Assembly: GCA_003013855.2 (NCBI GenBank) | Contig: ML058505.1 | Span: forward strand, 3,899,331-3,963,330 | Origin: Liriodendron chinense | Taxonomy: Eukaryota > Streptophyta > Magnoliopsida > Magnoliales > Magnoliaceae | Direction: 5' to 3' | DNA length: 64,000 nt | Part shown: positions 1 to 12,235 of the stretch, piece after piece | Position numbering within the stretch: position 1 is the stretch's first letter | Layout: every line of letters begins with the position of its first letter | The notes under the pieces: generated by a model | What the model saw: only the letters and a program-made list of their open reading frames with translations | Database searches by the model: none | Told to the model about the DNA's origin: nothing | Made by a program: the position numbers and the translations under genes

Positions 1-3000
1 GAAGGTTTCAACAGTGGACTTCATTATCCCTACTGTTTCCTGTGGTGTGGTCCATTTGAACTTTAGATATACTTTATTTTGGATAAAACACATACATCAC
101 GGTGGACCCACAGAGTCCTTACACCGCGTGTCTACGTGGTGTTGGGTTCACCACGCAATCCGCGTCCCGCGTTACAGAGCCGTGCATGTTAGGGAAAGCG
201 AGCCGTGCATGTTAAGGAACTGGGATTTCATTTCATCGTGATGTTTGTGAGAAATCGACCCCGTTCATCCATTTTGTGAGAAATCCACCCATGGTCCGCG
301 CCCCTTGATTGATTTAGACATTTGCGATTTTATCACTCACACGGTCATAAATGCATGTGTAACAGTCATGTCGACATTATAATGAATGGCTCGGATCTCT
401 GACACGTGTGCGTTCCAGAGTGTACCATCTATTCTTATTATCATACTTTCTTTTATCATTTATAAAAACTGTCCATTTTGCAAGACATTGAGCATTGATT
501 AGATGGTCAAGATCATCCGTGAAGTTTGGCTTGGATCTACCTGAAGATGGATATATGATTTGAGTATAGCGGTGAGTTTTAATGTGTTTTAATTAAAAAC
601 TCTCGCATCTAATTTGTTATAAATAGTGACCTTCCTCCCATGCCTATATATGATCGTATAAAGTGTGAAAGATTCAGTTAGTCCAACTCATCGTATGGCT
701 TATGAAATAAGTACGTAACTTCAGATTTAATTATTTAAATTCCCACAATCAATGCAAGATCAATATTTTATGGTGCATTTTAGATCACAGATTATCCGTG
801 TCTCCAACACAACCCATTTGCACCCTAATACCTAGAACAAGTTGAACAAGTACTTCCTTTTAGGGTGAAAGCCATCTAATTCTGGTCATGCGTATTTGTT
901 AGATGTGAATAAAAAAGAAAAAAATTATGTTAGTCTATCTCTAATTCTCTATGATAAAGTGTTGAATGATACTAATTTTTTTTTAAAGGTGAAGGTAGAA
1001 GGGAATGGCCGGAGCTGTTGAAAGTAGCAAGAGAGATTGCAAACTGCCTACATCGTCATGGAGGGAACAGGCATCGACATGCAATTCCGCACCGATGGAG
1101 TTTCAATGGTGGCGTTCGATTCAATCTTGGGACGCATGAGATGGACAAATTACTATTTGAAAGGATGACTTAACATGAGGCTTCTCTACTTCTCATGTAT
1201 ACTTTATAAATAAAATCCTTTATTCTTCTTTATTTTATTCAAGTTCAACATAGATCATTCAAGGATGTTCAGTCACCACATTAAGGTGGCTTGAGAGGTG
1301 AATGTAATTGGTCCATCTTATGTGTCCCATCTGTACATGGTCCTTGGTTGAATACTCTGGGCCGCCCCATCAAGTCCACTTCAAAAGTATCATAGGCCAC
1401 CATGCAAAAAATCACAGCCATCAGATGTTCTAGCCCATATATAAGTGACTCTTTCTTTTCGACAGCCCTCTGTTTCCTAGACATCCATGGGATGGTTTGG
1501 ATTGCCTATATAGTGATGCTTTGTAATCATAAAGCATCCATGATGGGCCTTGACAAATAGCCAACTTTAATTATTCGTAGGTCCAATTTCCTATAAATGA
1601 TCTTAGCCTTTCATTTCTGCTGGTGATTGATCAGAAGACCAGATTGATCTGACCGGTGTGACTTTTGCACGTAGGATGATTAACCACTTGCTCAAAAATC
1701 TTGAACTGATAGAGCGTAACGAATCAATCCCTTTATTTTATAGCTCAGACTCCTGCTTCACACAAGCCAGGCCCTCGGCTGAACCCTCCTTCATGGGCCC
1801 CACTTCATATGGGTTCGCATCACACTAGACACCTGGCTCACATAGGTGGGGCCCATATCACATGAGCCACCTGCTTCACACAGGCCGCCCATTCCAGGTG
1901 TGCCCCCACTTCACACAGGCCACCCCACTCAAGCCCGGTGTGAAAATGCCCCTGCATTAATCATCTGAATGTCTTAAAATGACTTACATTTTCAACATGT
2001 AAGACAATTATTATACTAACCTCACCCTAAAACAGCCTTAAAGAGAACTGAAAATCAAGAGAAGAGGGTAGCTATAACAATTGGTGAGGATTGAAAAGCC
2101 AGAATTTTGCACTCTTACCTCTCTTTTTTTCATGGATTTTCAAATTGAGCTCTTTTAAAGATTTCCCATCCAAGTAAAGAGTTGAAACTCAGGAATTTGA
2201 AGCGTCCCAAACATGATTTGAATTGAAAATCTTGAATTTCAATTTATAACTGCCCAAAATCCATGGTGCCAAACGGCCCCTGAAACCCAATTGTTGCGCA
2301 TAGCCCAAGCCCCCGACACAAATCTTATGAAGAAAATAACAATTGGGTTATTCCTACTTTGATGGCACATTCAAATGCTGCCCCATGCGTCCATAAAATG
2401 ATAATGATGCCCATGCAGCGCGATGCAGACTCAACATTGCATATTTGCAGTTGACGATGTAATGCGGTCCAACACTAACAGCCTTTTTGAATATGATGAA
2501 TCCAAAAGGCAAAATGGATTCCTAAAAGAGTATAACTACTTCCATTTCCCTTCCACCACCTATTTCAACTGTTTGGGTTGGCATGCAGAACTAAGGAAAT
2601 CCAATCCAAATTGTTAGTGTTTTACAGCAATCACATGGGAACCCGGTCCCCCTCGACTGGGCCATATTCCTAAAAAGTCGAGGCAAGTAGAACAATAGGT
2701 GGCAATTGGTTGGGTTGGGCTGCAAGTTAAGCCAGATGGTCTAACCTGCTTCTGAGGCTGAGATCATGCTAAACTAAATGGATAACTAAAAGGCGTAATC
2801 CATTTAATTGGATGGATTGGACTTCGATTGAATCCTACCCAACCCGACCCGACCCGACCCATGCAGATAGGTTATCATTGGGTTGGACCAAATGACCCAC
2901 CCTGACCTGCCTGTGTAGTTGATCAATAGGTTACCCTATACATGGGTAAGCCATGACACAAAAACCACGAAATGTACACAGTTAAAAAAATCCAGAAATC

Positions 3001-3401
3001 GTCAAAGGTTCATTTTTTAACTCTAATCAATCATTAGGATCATTCACTCCACGTGATTTTTGAACCATGCCCCATCCCCAACAGCACCAAGCAGATGGGC
3101 AGTTCAGATCATCTCCACATATGGGGCCGTGGTGGTATGCATGCTAGCATGCAATGCAGCTCATGTGAAATGGACCCAAAGAAGAAATGTGAAGGAAAGC
3201 CATTCTACCTATCAACTCAAGAAGTCCCAAGTAAACTGCACATCGCTTGAATGTAGGGATGTAAACAGGCCGCTGCCTTCATAGGTACATGACCAGATTT
3301 CAGAACCGGTCGGGAGACGGGAGGGCCCCATTTACACCCATACCAACATCCAAAATCATGCCACTGTAACATGAGTTAAAAGCAACAAATTTCAGTTCAC
3401 T
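1..3401. other. Intergenic repeats, no gene seen
   Basis: No credible coding region was found. Bases 1-113 are the right half of a GGGCCCACC-type fold-back repeat (motifs 'CTGTTTCCTGTGGTGTGG' and 'ACATACATCACGGTGGACCC'). About 1640-1960 is a dispersed repeat whose reverse complement recurs at about 15480-15710. Around 2690-2960 is a low-complexity stretch of degenerate GGGTTGGG/CCCGACCC units like those in the CFM3 introns. The remainder is AT-rich with no open frame resembling a known protein. Confidence 0.6.
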
Positions 3402-3932
3402 TCATAAGATGGGTCCCAGGAAATCACCTGCCAGAGTCGCCAGCAACTGGAACTCCCTATCAGACTCCATCCACTTCAATCCAAGCACCCTAAACCGGAC
3501 AACCCCTTGCTTCTCAATCTTCGACTGCTTTTCATTTAAGAACATTGGATCATCGCCAGGGACGAAATGGTAGTCCTTCATTGTCTGCGCCGACAGGAAT
3601 ATGCTCTCTATGGGCCCACACTTCAGGAAGGCGCCATGCTTTAGGATCTGAACCACCACGCCTTCTAAGATCTCTCCCTTGAACGGCTTGAAGGTGATGC
3701 AGCTGAACACAACGGGGAAGAGCACATCGCCCGACAGTTCCCGTACCTTCCCCTCTCCGATGCTCTTCAGGGTGGTTACGGCGAGGAAGTAGCCGTGATC
3801 TTTGGTTGCTTTCCTACTCGAGATGTCCTCAAGAAGATGAATGATGATAGATCGCTGGAGCATCAGTCCCTTTTCGTGTAGTTCAGCTGGAGGGATTACC
3901 ACATTCGCGGGCATTTCAGCTTGAAGATACAT
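3402..3932 (-). CDS. NRPE7: DNA-directed RNA polymerase IV/V subunit 7 (Rpb7-like)
   Basis: Predicted 176-residue protein, the usual length of plant Pol IV/V subunit 7. With subunit 4 it forms the stalk of the RNA polymerases that make siRNA precursors (Pol IV) or scaffold transcripts (Pol V) in RNA-directed DNA methylation in the nucleus. Seen: an Rpb7 N-terminal half (about 1-80) with 'KGLMLQRSI' and 'TTLKSIGEGKVR', then the S1/OB half with 'FKPFKGEILEGVV', 'LKCGPIESIFLS' and 'DYHFVPGDDP', ending 'FLGPIL'. These motifs fit the NRPD7/NRPE7 class better than Pol II NRPB7, but IV and V cannot be separated from sequence alone. The ATG at 3932 starts the family's normal N-terminus. An upstream in-frame ATG at 3992 is rejected because a pyrimidine-rich CAG acceptor (exon from 3943) suggests a 5'UTR intron. 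The coding part has no intron. Confidence 0.85.
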   Translation of the reverse strand: MYLQAEMPANVVIPPAELHEKGLMLQRSIIIHLLEDISSRKATKDHGYFLAVTTLKSIGEGKVRELSGDVLFPVVFSCITFKPFKGEILEGVVVQILKHGAFLKCGPIESIFLSAQTMKDYHFVPGDDPMFLNEKQSKIEKQGVVRFRVLGLKWMESDREFQLLATLAGDFLGPIL

Positions 3933-4889
3933 GTCTGTGATCTCTGTCGGAAACAAAGAAATTAGTGGTGATGTTCTATACTCGAGAGTCATGTTTGCGT
4001 AAGAAATGTGAAAACAGCATTGCTAGATTACTGGGATGCCAGCAACATTGAAGAAAAGATACATGCCAATACGCCATGTAGTTCCATGAAATGCATACAA
4101 ACACATTTGCAATGTACATATATGGTACTGGTGTATGGCCTTCAGAACTATTAATGCGGTTGGCCACTGCATGGATGGGCCATACCCACAAATCTAAATT
4201 GGGAGTTTGGCAGCCATTCAATCGTAGGCTGGAAAAATGATGGTTAATTCAATATAGATCATAGGTCCACGTTCAGTGGGCAAAACTCACAAATGGAAGG
4301 CTAGAGTTGTCCAGCCATTTTAAATGCCAAGTGATGACCCACTCCTGCCAGACATTGCCAATCACCATACATGTTTGTCAGGTGTACAATGACAAGGGAA
4401 CTGCATATCACTTTTTTTTTTTTTTTGAACATTGACGAAATTTCATTAAAAGAAGGCCAAAGCCAAGAATACACAAATAAACATAATATACAGGAACTCC
4501 CAAGCAACACCTCCCAAAAGAGCAAAAAAAGAAAAAAAAAAAAAAAAAACAAAACAAAACAAAACTACACTCCCGCCCTATCTTTCACATTTTGCTTGGC
4601 CAATCTATAGACCTACATTGCCTCTCGCCTTTTGTTTCTGAAGCATCACTCATTTCTTTCCTACCATAAAGCCCAAAGGATCGCTAACATGCTTAATTTC
4701 CACACCTTTTTTCCTACTCCCCCCCCCCCCCACCAAAAAAAAAAGCAATGAGGAATTCCTCAATTGTGTTCGGGAACACCCATAAGGCCCCAACTGACTG
4801 AAGAAAGAGGTCCCATAACTCCGAGGCAAAACCAAAATGAATAAACAATGGTGTGGACTCCAACATCATATCACTACATATTACTTCAA

Positions 4890-5390
4890 TCATTCACTCA
4901 CCATAATAGAATTCCTCAAGGACTCCAACATATCTAATGTCAAAGGAATTATATGATCCTCCACTAAGGATGCATATAACGTCCATGAGCCCTGAGTTTT
5001 TATACAAGTTGAATTCATGTTGTCGTGATCTTGTGAATGCTGGATCGTGGGGATTGCGCTCATGAGTGCTTGTTTTCAAGCTCTTGCTTATGCGATTATG
5101 TGATTTGACTCAGGATATTAAATATTTGACTGGGAGTCGCCACTAATTAGTGAACTCATATTTTCGCAGTCGGATAGACCCTACAGAATCCTTTGAAATC
5201 AGAGAATCCGGAGATTCCCTATTTGTAATGACTCGTGATCTGTGACTTGGGATTTTGAATAAGGGACCTCGGTGAAGGAGAATGAAGGTAAATGTAGTCT
5301 TTACTTCGTGAGATTTGATGAATTTCGAGGGATTCAATTAGCCTATCTCCCTAGACAAATGAACAATGGCATGCTGGGTGATGCAATAGT
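4890..5390 (+). mobile_element. Gypsy (Tat/Ogre-like) leader remnant
   Basis: Contains 'GACTGGGAGTCGCCACTAAT' (about 5129-5148) followed by a variable stretch and 'AAGGGACCTCGGTG'. Similar 'GGAGTCGCCAC...' leaders follow the primer-binding region of plant Tat/Ogre gypsy elements. No protein domain is visible here. The assignment is from memory of that family and is moderate at best. Confidence 0.35.
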
Positions 5391-7146
5391 GCAATGTCCA
5401 ACTCAAGCAAGGTATTTTGTAACCATGGTATGTCGTAAAGGCTGTTACGTAAAGGTAATAGTGGCAGCCGTGACACGTAACGAGGTCGTAAAGGCCATAG
5501 CAGCTGTTACAGAAAAAATGACCCATAAAGGCTGTTGCAACCCCTATAACGGCCCGTTATGCACCCCGTAAAAGTCGTAACAACCTTGCAACGGTGCATT
5601 ATGGGGCCGATACAAGCAATGTTTTAAATATCGACGATATCGGCCGATATATCCCACAATATATCTTGTATCCCACCTGTGCAATATGAAATGGACAGGT
5701 AGTGCCGATATATCCCACATATTCAATCCGATGAGCATTTCAATTTCCAATCCTTTTTTTTTGTTGTAGAAATTATGTTAAATCAGTGTCAAAAGGTTAC
5801 AAATATATTGGTTATTCATGTTTTGCATGAAAAATCATGGAGTTGGAGCTTTGATTTCAATATCCATTGGTTCTTCATGTTATCCATTTTTTTTTTCAAA
5901 ATTTTCCTTCAACCAACTGTCAATTGAGACAAATTTCAAAGTATTTAGGAGTATTTGATGAAATGATCATCACATACACTGATTTTGAAATTTGAGTGTA
6001 GGTGGTCCGATTTGGGGAAATTTCGAAATTTCCCCAATTTCTCCAAAATTGCTTGCAATGTTGCACTCCAAACATGAAATCAAGCATGTATGAGGACTAA
6101 TCTACTGATTTGTTAAGTCCTTGTCAATTTTTGGAAAATAAAATTTATTTTTAATTAAAAAAAATTTTGAAAATTTTGTTCTACCAACTATCAATTGAGA
6201 CTAATTTCGAAGTATTTAGATGTGTTTGATGAAATGAATGATCATCACATACACTCTAAATGTTATCCATTCAATTTGAATATAGTTGCGTAAGTTCAGT
6301 CAGACAACGCATAACTTAGGACCCTATACAAAGGAAACATATTATGAGCACTTGTTTTTTGAGATGTTATGATTTAAAAGTGTGTATTAAGGTCTTTTTT
6401 AACAATCCCTGAAGTTTCAGTTTCATTGAAAAATTCAACTATTTTCCCAATGTTTCCCAAAAAGTGCGACAAATTACCCGATACAAATGATATATCCCAT
6501 GCGATAACCTATACGTATCTATATCCCATGGATGCGATACGTAACGCGATACCAATATTTCAAACACTGGATACAAGTTTTTCATATTTTTCTCAATAAT
6601 AATAATATAAAAAAAAAAAAAAGATAACATAACGGCCGTTACAGCCTTGTAATAGCCATTACACCTTGTATCGTAAAGGTAACAATGGTGGCCGTTACCG
6701 TTACGGAATACCTTGTCCGTAACAGTAACAATAGCCATAACGGCCACCACCGTTACCTTTACGATACAAAGTGTAACAGTTGTTATGGTCTCTTTTTTTT
6801 ATTGGAAAAAAAATCCAAAAAACCTACATTGGTACCGTAATGGACCGTTACGAAGCCTTTACAAGGGGGGAACGGGCAGTTACGAGGGCTGTAACAGCCT
6901 TTATAGGCCATTTTTTCCGTAATGGTCCGTTAAGATCTTTATGACTCTGTAACATGCAATGATTGCCACCATTACCCTTCCATAGCAGCCTTTACTGCCC
7001 CATAACAACCTTTACAACACACCATGAACTCAGGAGTGGGAGTAGGAGATCAAAACACAAGCACTCTGCCAGGACATGTTTACCTGAGAGAGATGATAAA
7101 GAAAAGGAAAATATGAATGATGGAAAATGGCAATGTCCAACTCAAG
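5391..7146. repeat. GTAACGG-rich palindromic repeat interrupted by a hAT-like element
   Basis: Both flanks of the nested element (about 5430-5608 and 6578-7010) are rich in short palindromes such as 'TAACGGCCGTTAC', 'GTAAAGGCTGTTAC' and 'CCGTTACGG'. The same repeat type recurs at 19670-19850 in CFM3 intron 1. The 17-base string 'GCAATGTCCAACTCAAG' occurs at 5391-5407 and again at 7130-7146, just outside the palindromic block, and may be a remnant duplication. No coding capacity was seen. Confidence 0.55.
5617..6569. mobile_element. Non-autonomous hAT-like element with 8-bp target duplication
   Basis: Flanked by a perfect 8-bp direct repeat, GATACAAG, at 5609-5616 and 6570-6577. The ends are imperfect inverted repeats: 'CAATGTTTTAAATAT' at the left, and the right end reads 'CAGTGTTTGAAATAT' in reverse complement. 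The 8-bp duplication and the CA-starting ends fit hAT elements. The 953-bp interior carries 'ATCGGCCGATATATCCCAC' near both ends in inverted orientation and no transposase. It is inserted into the GTAACGG repeat. Confidence 0.75.
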
Positions 7147-7189
7147 AGGAGTAAGGTATCAAAACACAGGCGATCCACCAAGACCAATT

Positions 7190-7559
7190 TACCTAAGAGA
7201 CAATTTAAAAAAAAAAAAAAAGGAAAATACTCCAGTCAACACGAGTTTTTGATGTGGCAGGATCCGAAAAACCGACAAGCCTCATAGAATACACTCGGAT
7301 AGACTAGAGAAGCGAAGGGGTTGAGGAGGGATATGATGATGCAAATGCTAAATGTAAGAATGATGAAGATGAATGTAGTAGATATATGATCTGAATAATC
7401 CAGTGGGAGGGCTACGAGTGGATGGATTGTTGCAAGGATTGAGAGGGGAGGTTGGTCGACTCTTAATGGCTGAGATGATTGGGGAGGTTGGTCGACTCTT
7501 AATGGCTGAGATGATTAAGGCTTGGACCGTTGGATGTAACTAGGCTGGCCTAAGGCTAA

Positions 7560-7604
<45 letters not shown>

Positions 7605-8215
7605 CCCCCTGGTAGATGGATGGGATGGGTTATAGCTCTCCCTTTCTCTCCCCTCTTAAGGATGTGGTTCTCTTCCCTCTCTTGGTGTGTCTTGAAATGG
7701 GTGAGAGTAGTATTTATAGTTAAGGTGGGTAGCTATTGGGTAGATTGAGTGAAGTTGGAGGGTAAATAAGGACTTAAATAGCTATGATTGGCTGAGGAAA
7801 TGGTAGTGACACATAGCAACTTCTCATTGGCTAAGGGGGTTGGTATGAGTTATAAAAAGAGGAAACTTCAAGGGTAACTTGGTCATTCGAGCTCAGGAGC
7901 AATACTTGAGGTGGAGGTAGAATTCTCTCTCTTCCACCTCAGTGCACCTCGGGTTGCGAAAACATCCACGTGGCAGGTGGCTCATGACGGCTCATCATGA
8001 GCCAAACACCTTGTGGTTTGCACCCTATTTCTACTATCGAGAGTTTCAGTAGATCTTCGGTACCTCCTTGGACTTCCGTTTTTGGGGCTGGTTTGGGTTT
8101 AACATTGTTTGGGTTTAGGCTTTGATTTGATGGGATTTGGGGTTTTTATTTTTGGGTTTTGGATGGATTTGGACATGCATAGATCAATTGCATTAACTCG
8201 GATTGGGTGTCTACA
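7190..8215 (+). mobile_element. LTR remnant of gypsy type
   Basis: The stretch ends in 'TTGGGTGTCTACA' (8203-8215), a common 3' end of plant Tat/Ogre LTRs. It contains a (CT)n tract (7564-7602) and a 36-bp tandem duplication, starting 'GGGGAGGTTGGTCGACTC', at 7445-7480 and 7481-7516. No matching second LTR or internal protein domains were found, so it is a fragment. It lies downstream of the leader-like sequence at about 5.1 kb. Confidence 0.4.
7564..7602. repeat. (CT)n microsatellite
   Basis: Uninterrupted CT dinucleotide run. Similar tracts occur at about 9113-9148 and 53482-53518. Confidence 0.95.
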
Positions 8216-9108
8216 GATCCATACCATTAATCTAAAGGGTCCCACAATGGATGATACCCCAAAAAGAGTTCCTAATGGAGAAAACCTAACCCTTTAATTG
8301 GTGGCCTCAAAATAGCTGCTCAAGGGTGCAACATCGGTCCACATTGATGGATAAAAGGTCAAGTAATGGATGGTTAGGATCTTCCAATCTGTGAGGCTTT
8401 CAGAGCATGGCCCACCCACAACAGGCTCATCAGATCGACAAACTAGATGAGTGAATGGTTGGCCCCTTTTGCATGAGCTAAAAACATATGCATAGGTCGA
8501 GAGTCATATAATTCCTCTATTTCATATAATACTTCAAGAGGGCAATTGAACGTTTACAAAAGGATAAGCTGGATTTTAAGGGGTTGATTGGATGCATGGA
8601 ACTCTCAGCTTAAGAACACAAGTTCCATGGAACTCGAGGATTCCAGCAATGGATGCCCAGAGTTCTGCGGGTCTTGAGGTCCCTTGTAACACGAGTTCCA
8701 CAAAAATGCTAAATCAGTTCTTCCAAAATTAACAAAGAAACAATGAAAACTCCACACATGGAACTGTACTTTCTAGTTCCACACACTTAAACGACCCCTA
8801 AATTCTATAAGAAAAGGAAAATGGCATGAATAGTTCGATATTATAGAATGATTCTCACAAGATGCATCAAGACACTGCAAATTTCTTCAAACTGACGTCT
8901 AAATGATGAACAAGGAGAAGATCCCAATTCACAACAATAACTCATTGCCACATATCCAGACTGTTCAATAGATGTGCTGATGCATCTCTGAAACTCCATG
9001 AACAGACAAGGTCTGCCATCCACTAATGCCCACATATCCAGACTGTTCAATAGGTATGCAGATGCACCATAGCCAACCGAATGATCCTAATGCCTGAGAA
9101 GTGGAACT

Positions 9109-9151
<43 letters not shown>

Positions 9152-10668
9152 CTCAGCGTACGGACAAATCTAACCATCCAATAAGTCATGCCCACATATC
9201 CAGATTGTTCAACAAATGTGCTGATGCCCCATAGCCAACTGAATGATCATAATGCCTGAGCAGTGGATCTTCCTCTCGACTGTTGTCAATGACCTTTTGC
9301 AGACTGTCCAATATAGCAGTCTATTGGTTGGCAGTAAGGTTGTCCATTCAATGCAATCATTGCATAGCAACCCATCAAAAGAGTGATTGTCAATTAAACA
9401 GTGTGGATCCATGCACATCTGCATTGATCAGACAGTAGATGTGTTCATATAATGGGCTCAGTGCATGAATCAGCATATAGTTTATGCTTTATGCAGGGCC
9501 ATTCCCTAAGATTACATAAGGTACTGGCATCAAAATAAAGACACCGACCCTTTTTCGGATATAGTTAGCAAAACTCCATTTTGAACTATGCATTTTTTAA
9601 TTAAAAAAAAAAAACTCATACAATTGATTTAATATTTAAAACTCCATATATTTCAAAAGATTGGTTTTTCTTTTTGGGAAAACTGAATTAAACACGTTTT
9701 TCTCTTTCAAAAAAATGCCTTTCAAGAAAAAATAAAACTTTTGGGTGCAATTTAGAAAATAGAAATTTGTGGTCACCACCCATTGATAAAATTGAGTAGA
9801 AGATTAAATATTGGCGTTTCCGTTTCTTTCACCGAATTCTAGACCTTTTCTTAACGATAAAGAATTAAACATGAAAATTTCCTGTACCGTTTCATTGCCA
9901 TCTGTCATTTTGCTGACTATGGTTCTAGATGCATATGGGAACTTTTAAGCTATCATTTAACAGGATACTGCAATAGTAAGTTGTTTTCTAAACTCCTAAT
10001 GATTCTTGTGGCATTGATGCATTAGATAGGACACCCGCTATGCCACCTAGATATAGATACTAAGGCAAACATGGATATAGCAATAGGGATACACCTCTCC
10101 ATCTCTTGAAATCCACGACACGGCTAAGTAAGAAAATTGTTGGGATCATAAAGAAATATTAGGATTTAAAAAAGTAAACCCAATTCGACATAGTTAGTCA
10201 TAACATATCCTACTTAATCTTAAAAGTATGCAATACCAATATCAGTTAGACACAATACACTTTGCCTATTCAAGTATTTGGGTACTTTATAGGACACTCG
10301 CCCCATATTCCTGACCTCAATTTTTGGAAATGTAGAGTTGCATTCAGCTTCTTACACAAAGTCCAAATATATTTATCTGGATTGTCATGCATGTAAACCG
10401 ACAACAGTGACAACCACAATTTGAACGGCGTGGATTGTCATGCGTGCAAACCGCATGCACTGCATATTCGTGTCTTTGACTGACTAAAAAATTTCAAACC
10501 TCCATGATAAGAAATGTAGAGTGGTATTGAGAATGTTCATAGATTGATTGCAAGAGAGAACTGAATTTTGTATTTACTTCTCACAGAAGAAATGCCAGTC
10601 CTGCATCTTCAGCCTATTTGGAGCAGAACAAAAACGAAGGAAAAAACATGCATAACATACAATAAAAG

Positions 10669-10762
10669 GGTGCATTTGGTTGCACCAAATATCATGAAAT
10701 TTCATGATTAATCAGTCTAATTTGGTGCATGCTATCATGATCTTTGTGCAACCAAATGCACC
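10669..10762. mobile_element. 94-bp MITE with perfect 17-bp terminal inverted repeats
   Basis: The left end 'GGTGCATTTGGTTGCAC' is the exact reverse complement of the right end. The interior reads 'CAAATATCATGAAATTTCATG...AATCAGTCTAATTTGG' and is itself partly palindromic. Related copies are at about 17549-17650 (CFM3 intron 1) and 25826-25912 (CFM3 intron 4, right part lost). I could not define the target duplication. Confidence 0.75.
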
Positions 10763-11353
10763 AAAAAATAAAAAATAAACACTAAGATTCATGACAAATA
10801 GCGTTTTGATGATTTTAAAAGAAAACCCAAAAACTGAAATTCAGGAAACAATAAAAAAAATAAAAAAAAAAGAGGAAAAAAAGGGAATGACCCATTTGAC
10901 TGATAAATACACCCAACCTTTCTACTTCTGGTCAAACAATGGTACAGATTTTATACCAGAAAGTAGGAAAGATGGGTGTATTTAGCAGAAGAATGGGTGT
11001 CAAAGGGGGCTGTTAAACCAAAAAGGGATAAAAAGTAAACCCATAGTTTCGACTTCAAAACATACAATGGTACAACGATTATACCAAAAAGTAGAAAAGA
11101 AGGGTGTATTTAGCAGAAGAGTGGGTGTAAATACGGGCTGTTATATCAAAAAAAAAAGGAGGGGCATGAGAAGAAAAGGGGAAAAACCTGGTTTCGCTGG
11201 ATTTTTTGGTTCCTCGGAGAGAGAGATGCAGACACAGAGGGAGAGAGAGTTTTGGCTTTACAGAGGGGTTTAGTTCATTTTGCGTCTGTCGCGTTTGATA
11301 ATGGACGGCGTCCGACCCTGGTAGGACCTTTAGGCGTCGACCAGATCTATGTC

Positions 11354-11634
11354 AGGGCCCACCGTGATGTATCTGTTTATCCACGCCGTCCATCTCATTT
11401 CTAAGACCATGTTAAGGACTGTGCCCAAAATTAGGAATATCGAACGCTCTAATGACCACACCATAGATGACTCTTCCATTTAATGCTTTGTGCATTTAAT
11501 GCAACCATACTAACTATATAGTGTGGTCTAACAGACTTTGGATCTGCCTCATATTTTTGCCTATATATTAACATCATCTTAGAAAAGGTATGAACGGAGT
11601 GAATAAACAGATACATCTCGGTAGGTCCCCACAG
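11354..11634. mobile_element. GGGCCCACC-family fold-back MITE
   Basis: The left end 'GGGCCCACCGTGATGTATCT' and the right end 'AGATACATCTCGGTAGG' are inverted copies. The typical 'CCGTCCATC' follows the left end, and 'GAACGGAGTGAATAAACAG' precedes the right end. Short (about 280 bp) compared with the usual 420-440 bp copies. Confidence 0.7.
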
Positions 11635-11879
11635 AGATCTGGTTGGACCCTGTGCTATAAGAGTCAATGATCTTTACCCTTAGTATATAAATACGAATTT
11701 AAAACAATGAAAAAAAAAATCTTAAAAATCAAAGGCCAGGATCAAATAGTTTAATTATGGTGGTAAAGAGAATTTGAACCGTTCAAATCGCTGGGACATC
11801 TCTGAATGTGGGCCCCAGTGGGTGGTGACGCACGGTTGATCCTGAACACAATAGAGGCAAAATAAAGTGATGAAGAGTG

Positions 11880-12235
11880 CTCAGCACACACGCGTTCCCA
11901 TCCACACGCAATCACACGTGCCAGTATGTATCATGTGTGAGAGATCTGAACTTTCCATCAGACTGGACGCAGTGATTAGATATTTCTTCCTAAAAATATT
12001 AGGATGTTTCAGTGTTCAGGTTGGCCACAACGTAGATAACAAATGGACGGTTGAAACAACCTTTTATAGCCATCATTTGTAATCTCTGTCCCACATCGAG
12101 AAGCGACCTGATTTTGACATCATGAGATCTAATATATGTATCTTTCCTGATGAAAGGATCAGATCTCAAACACATGTGCCATATAGGCACGTATGCTTGC
12201 TTGTGGATTGCCATTGCTATACGCGCGTGTGGGCT
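11880..12235. mobile_element. Fold-back element with long inverted arms
   Basis: About 90 bases at the left (with 'CACACGCGTTCC', 'CACACGTGCCAGTATG', 'GAGAGATCTGAAC') recur as a diverged reverse complement at the right (with 'GATCAGATCTCAAACACATG', 'AGGCACGTATGC', 'ACGCGCGTGTGGG'). The centre has 'CAACGTAGATAACAAATGG'. There is no coding capacity. A related sequence appears at about 28860-29080. Confidence 0.55.

Noticed and set aside
3933..3992. N-terminal 20-residue extension of the Rpb7-like protein
   Set aside because: It is not present in the family, and a splice acceptor lies between the two ATGs.
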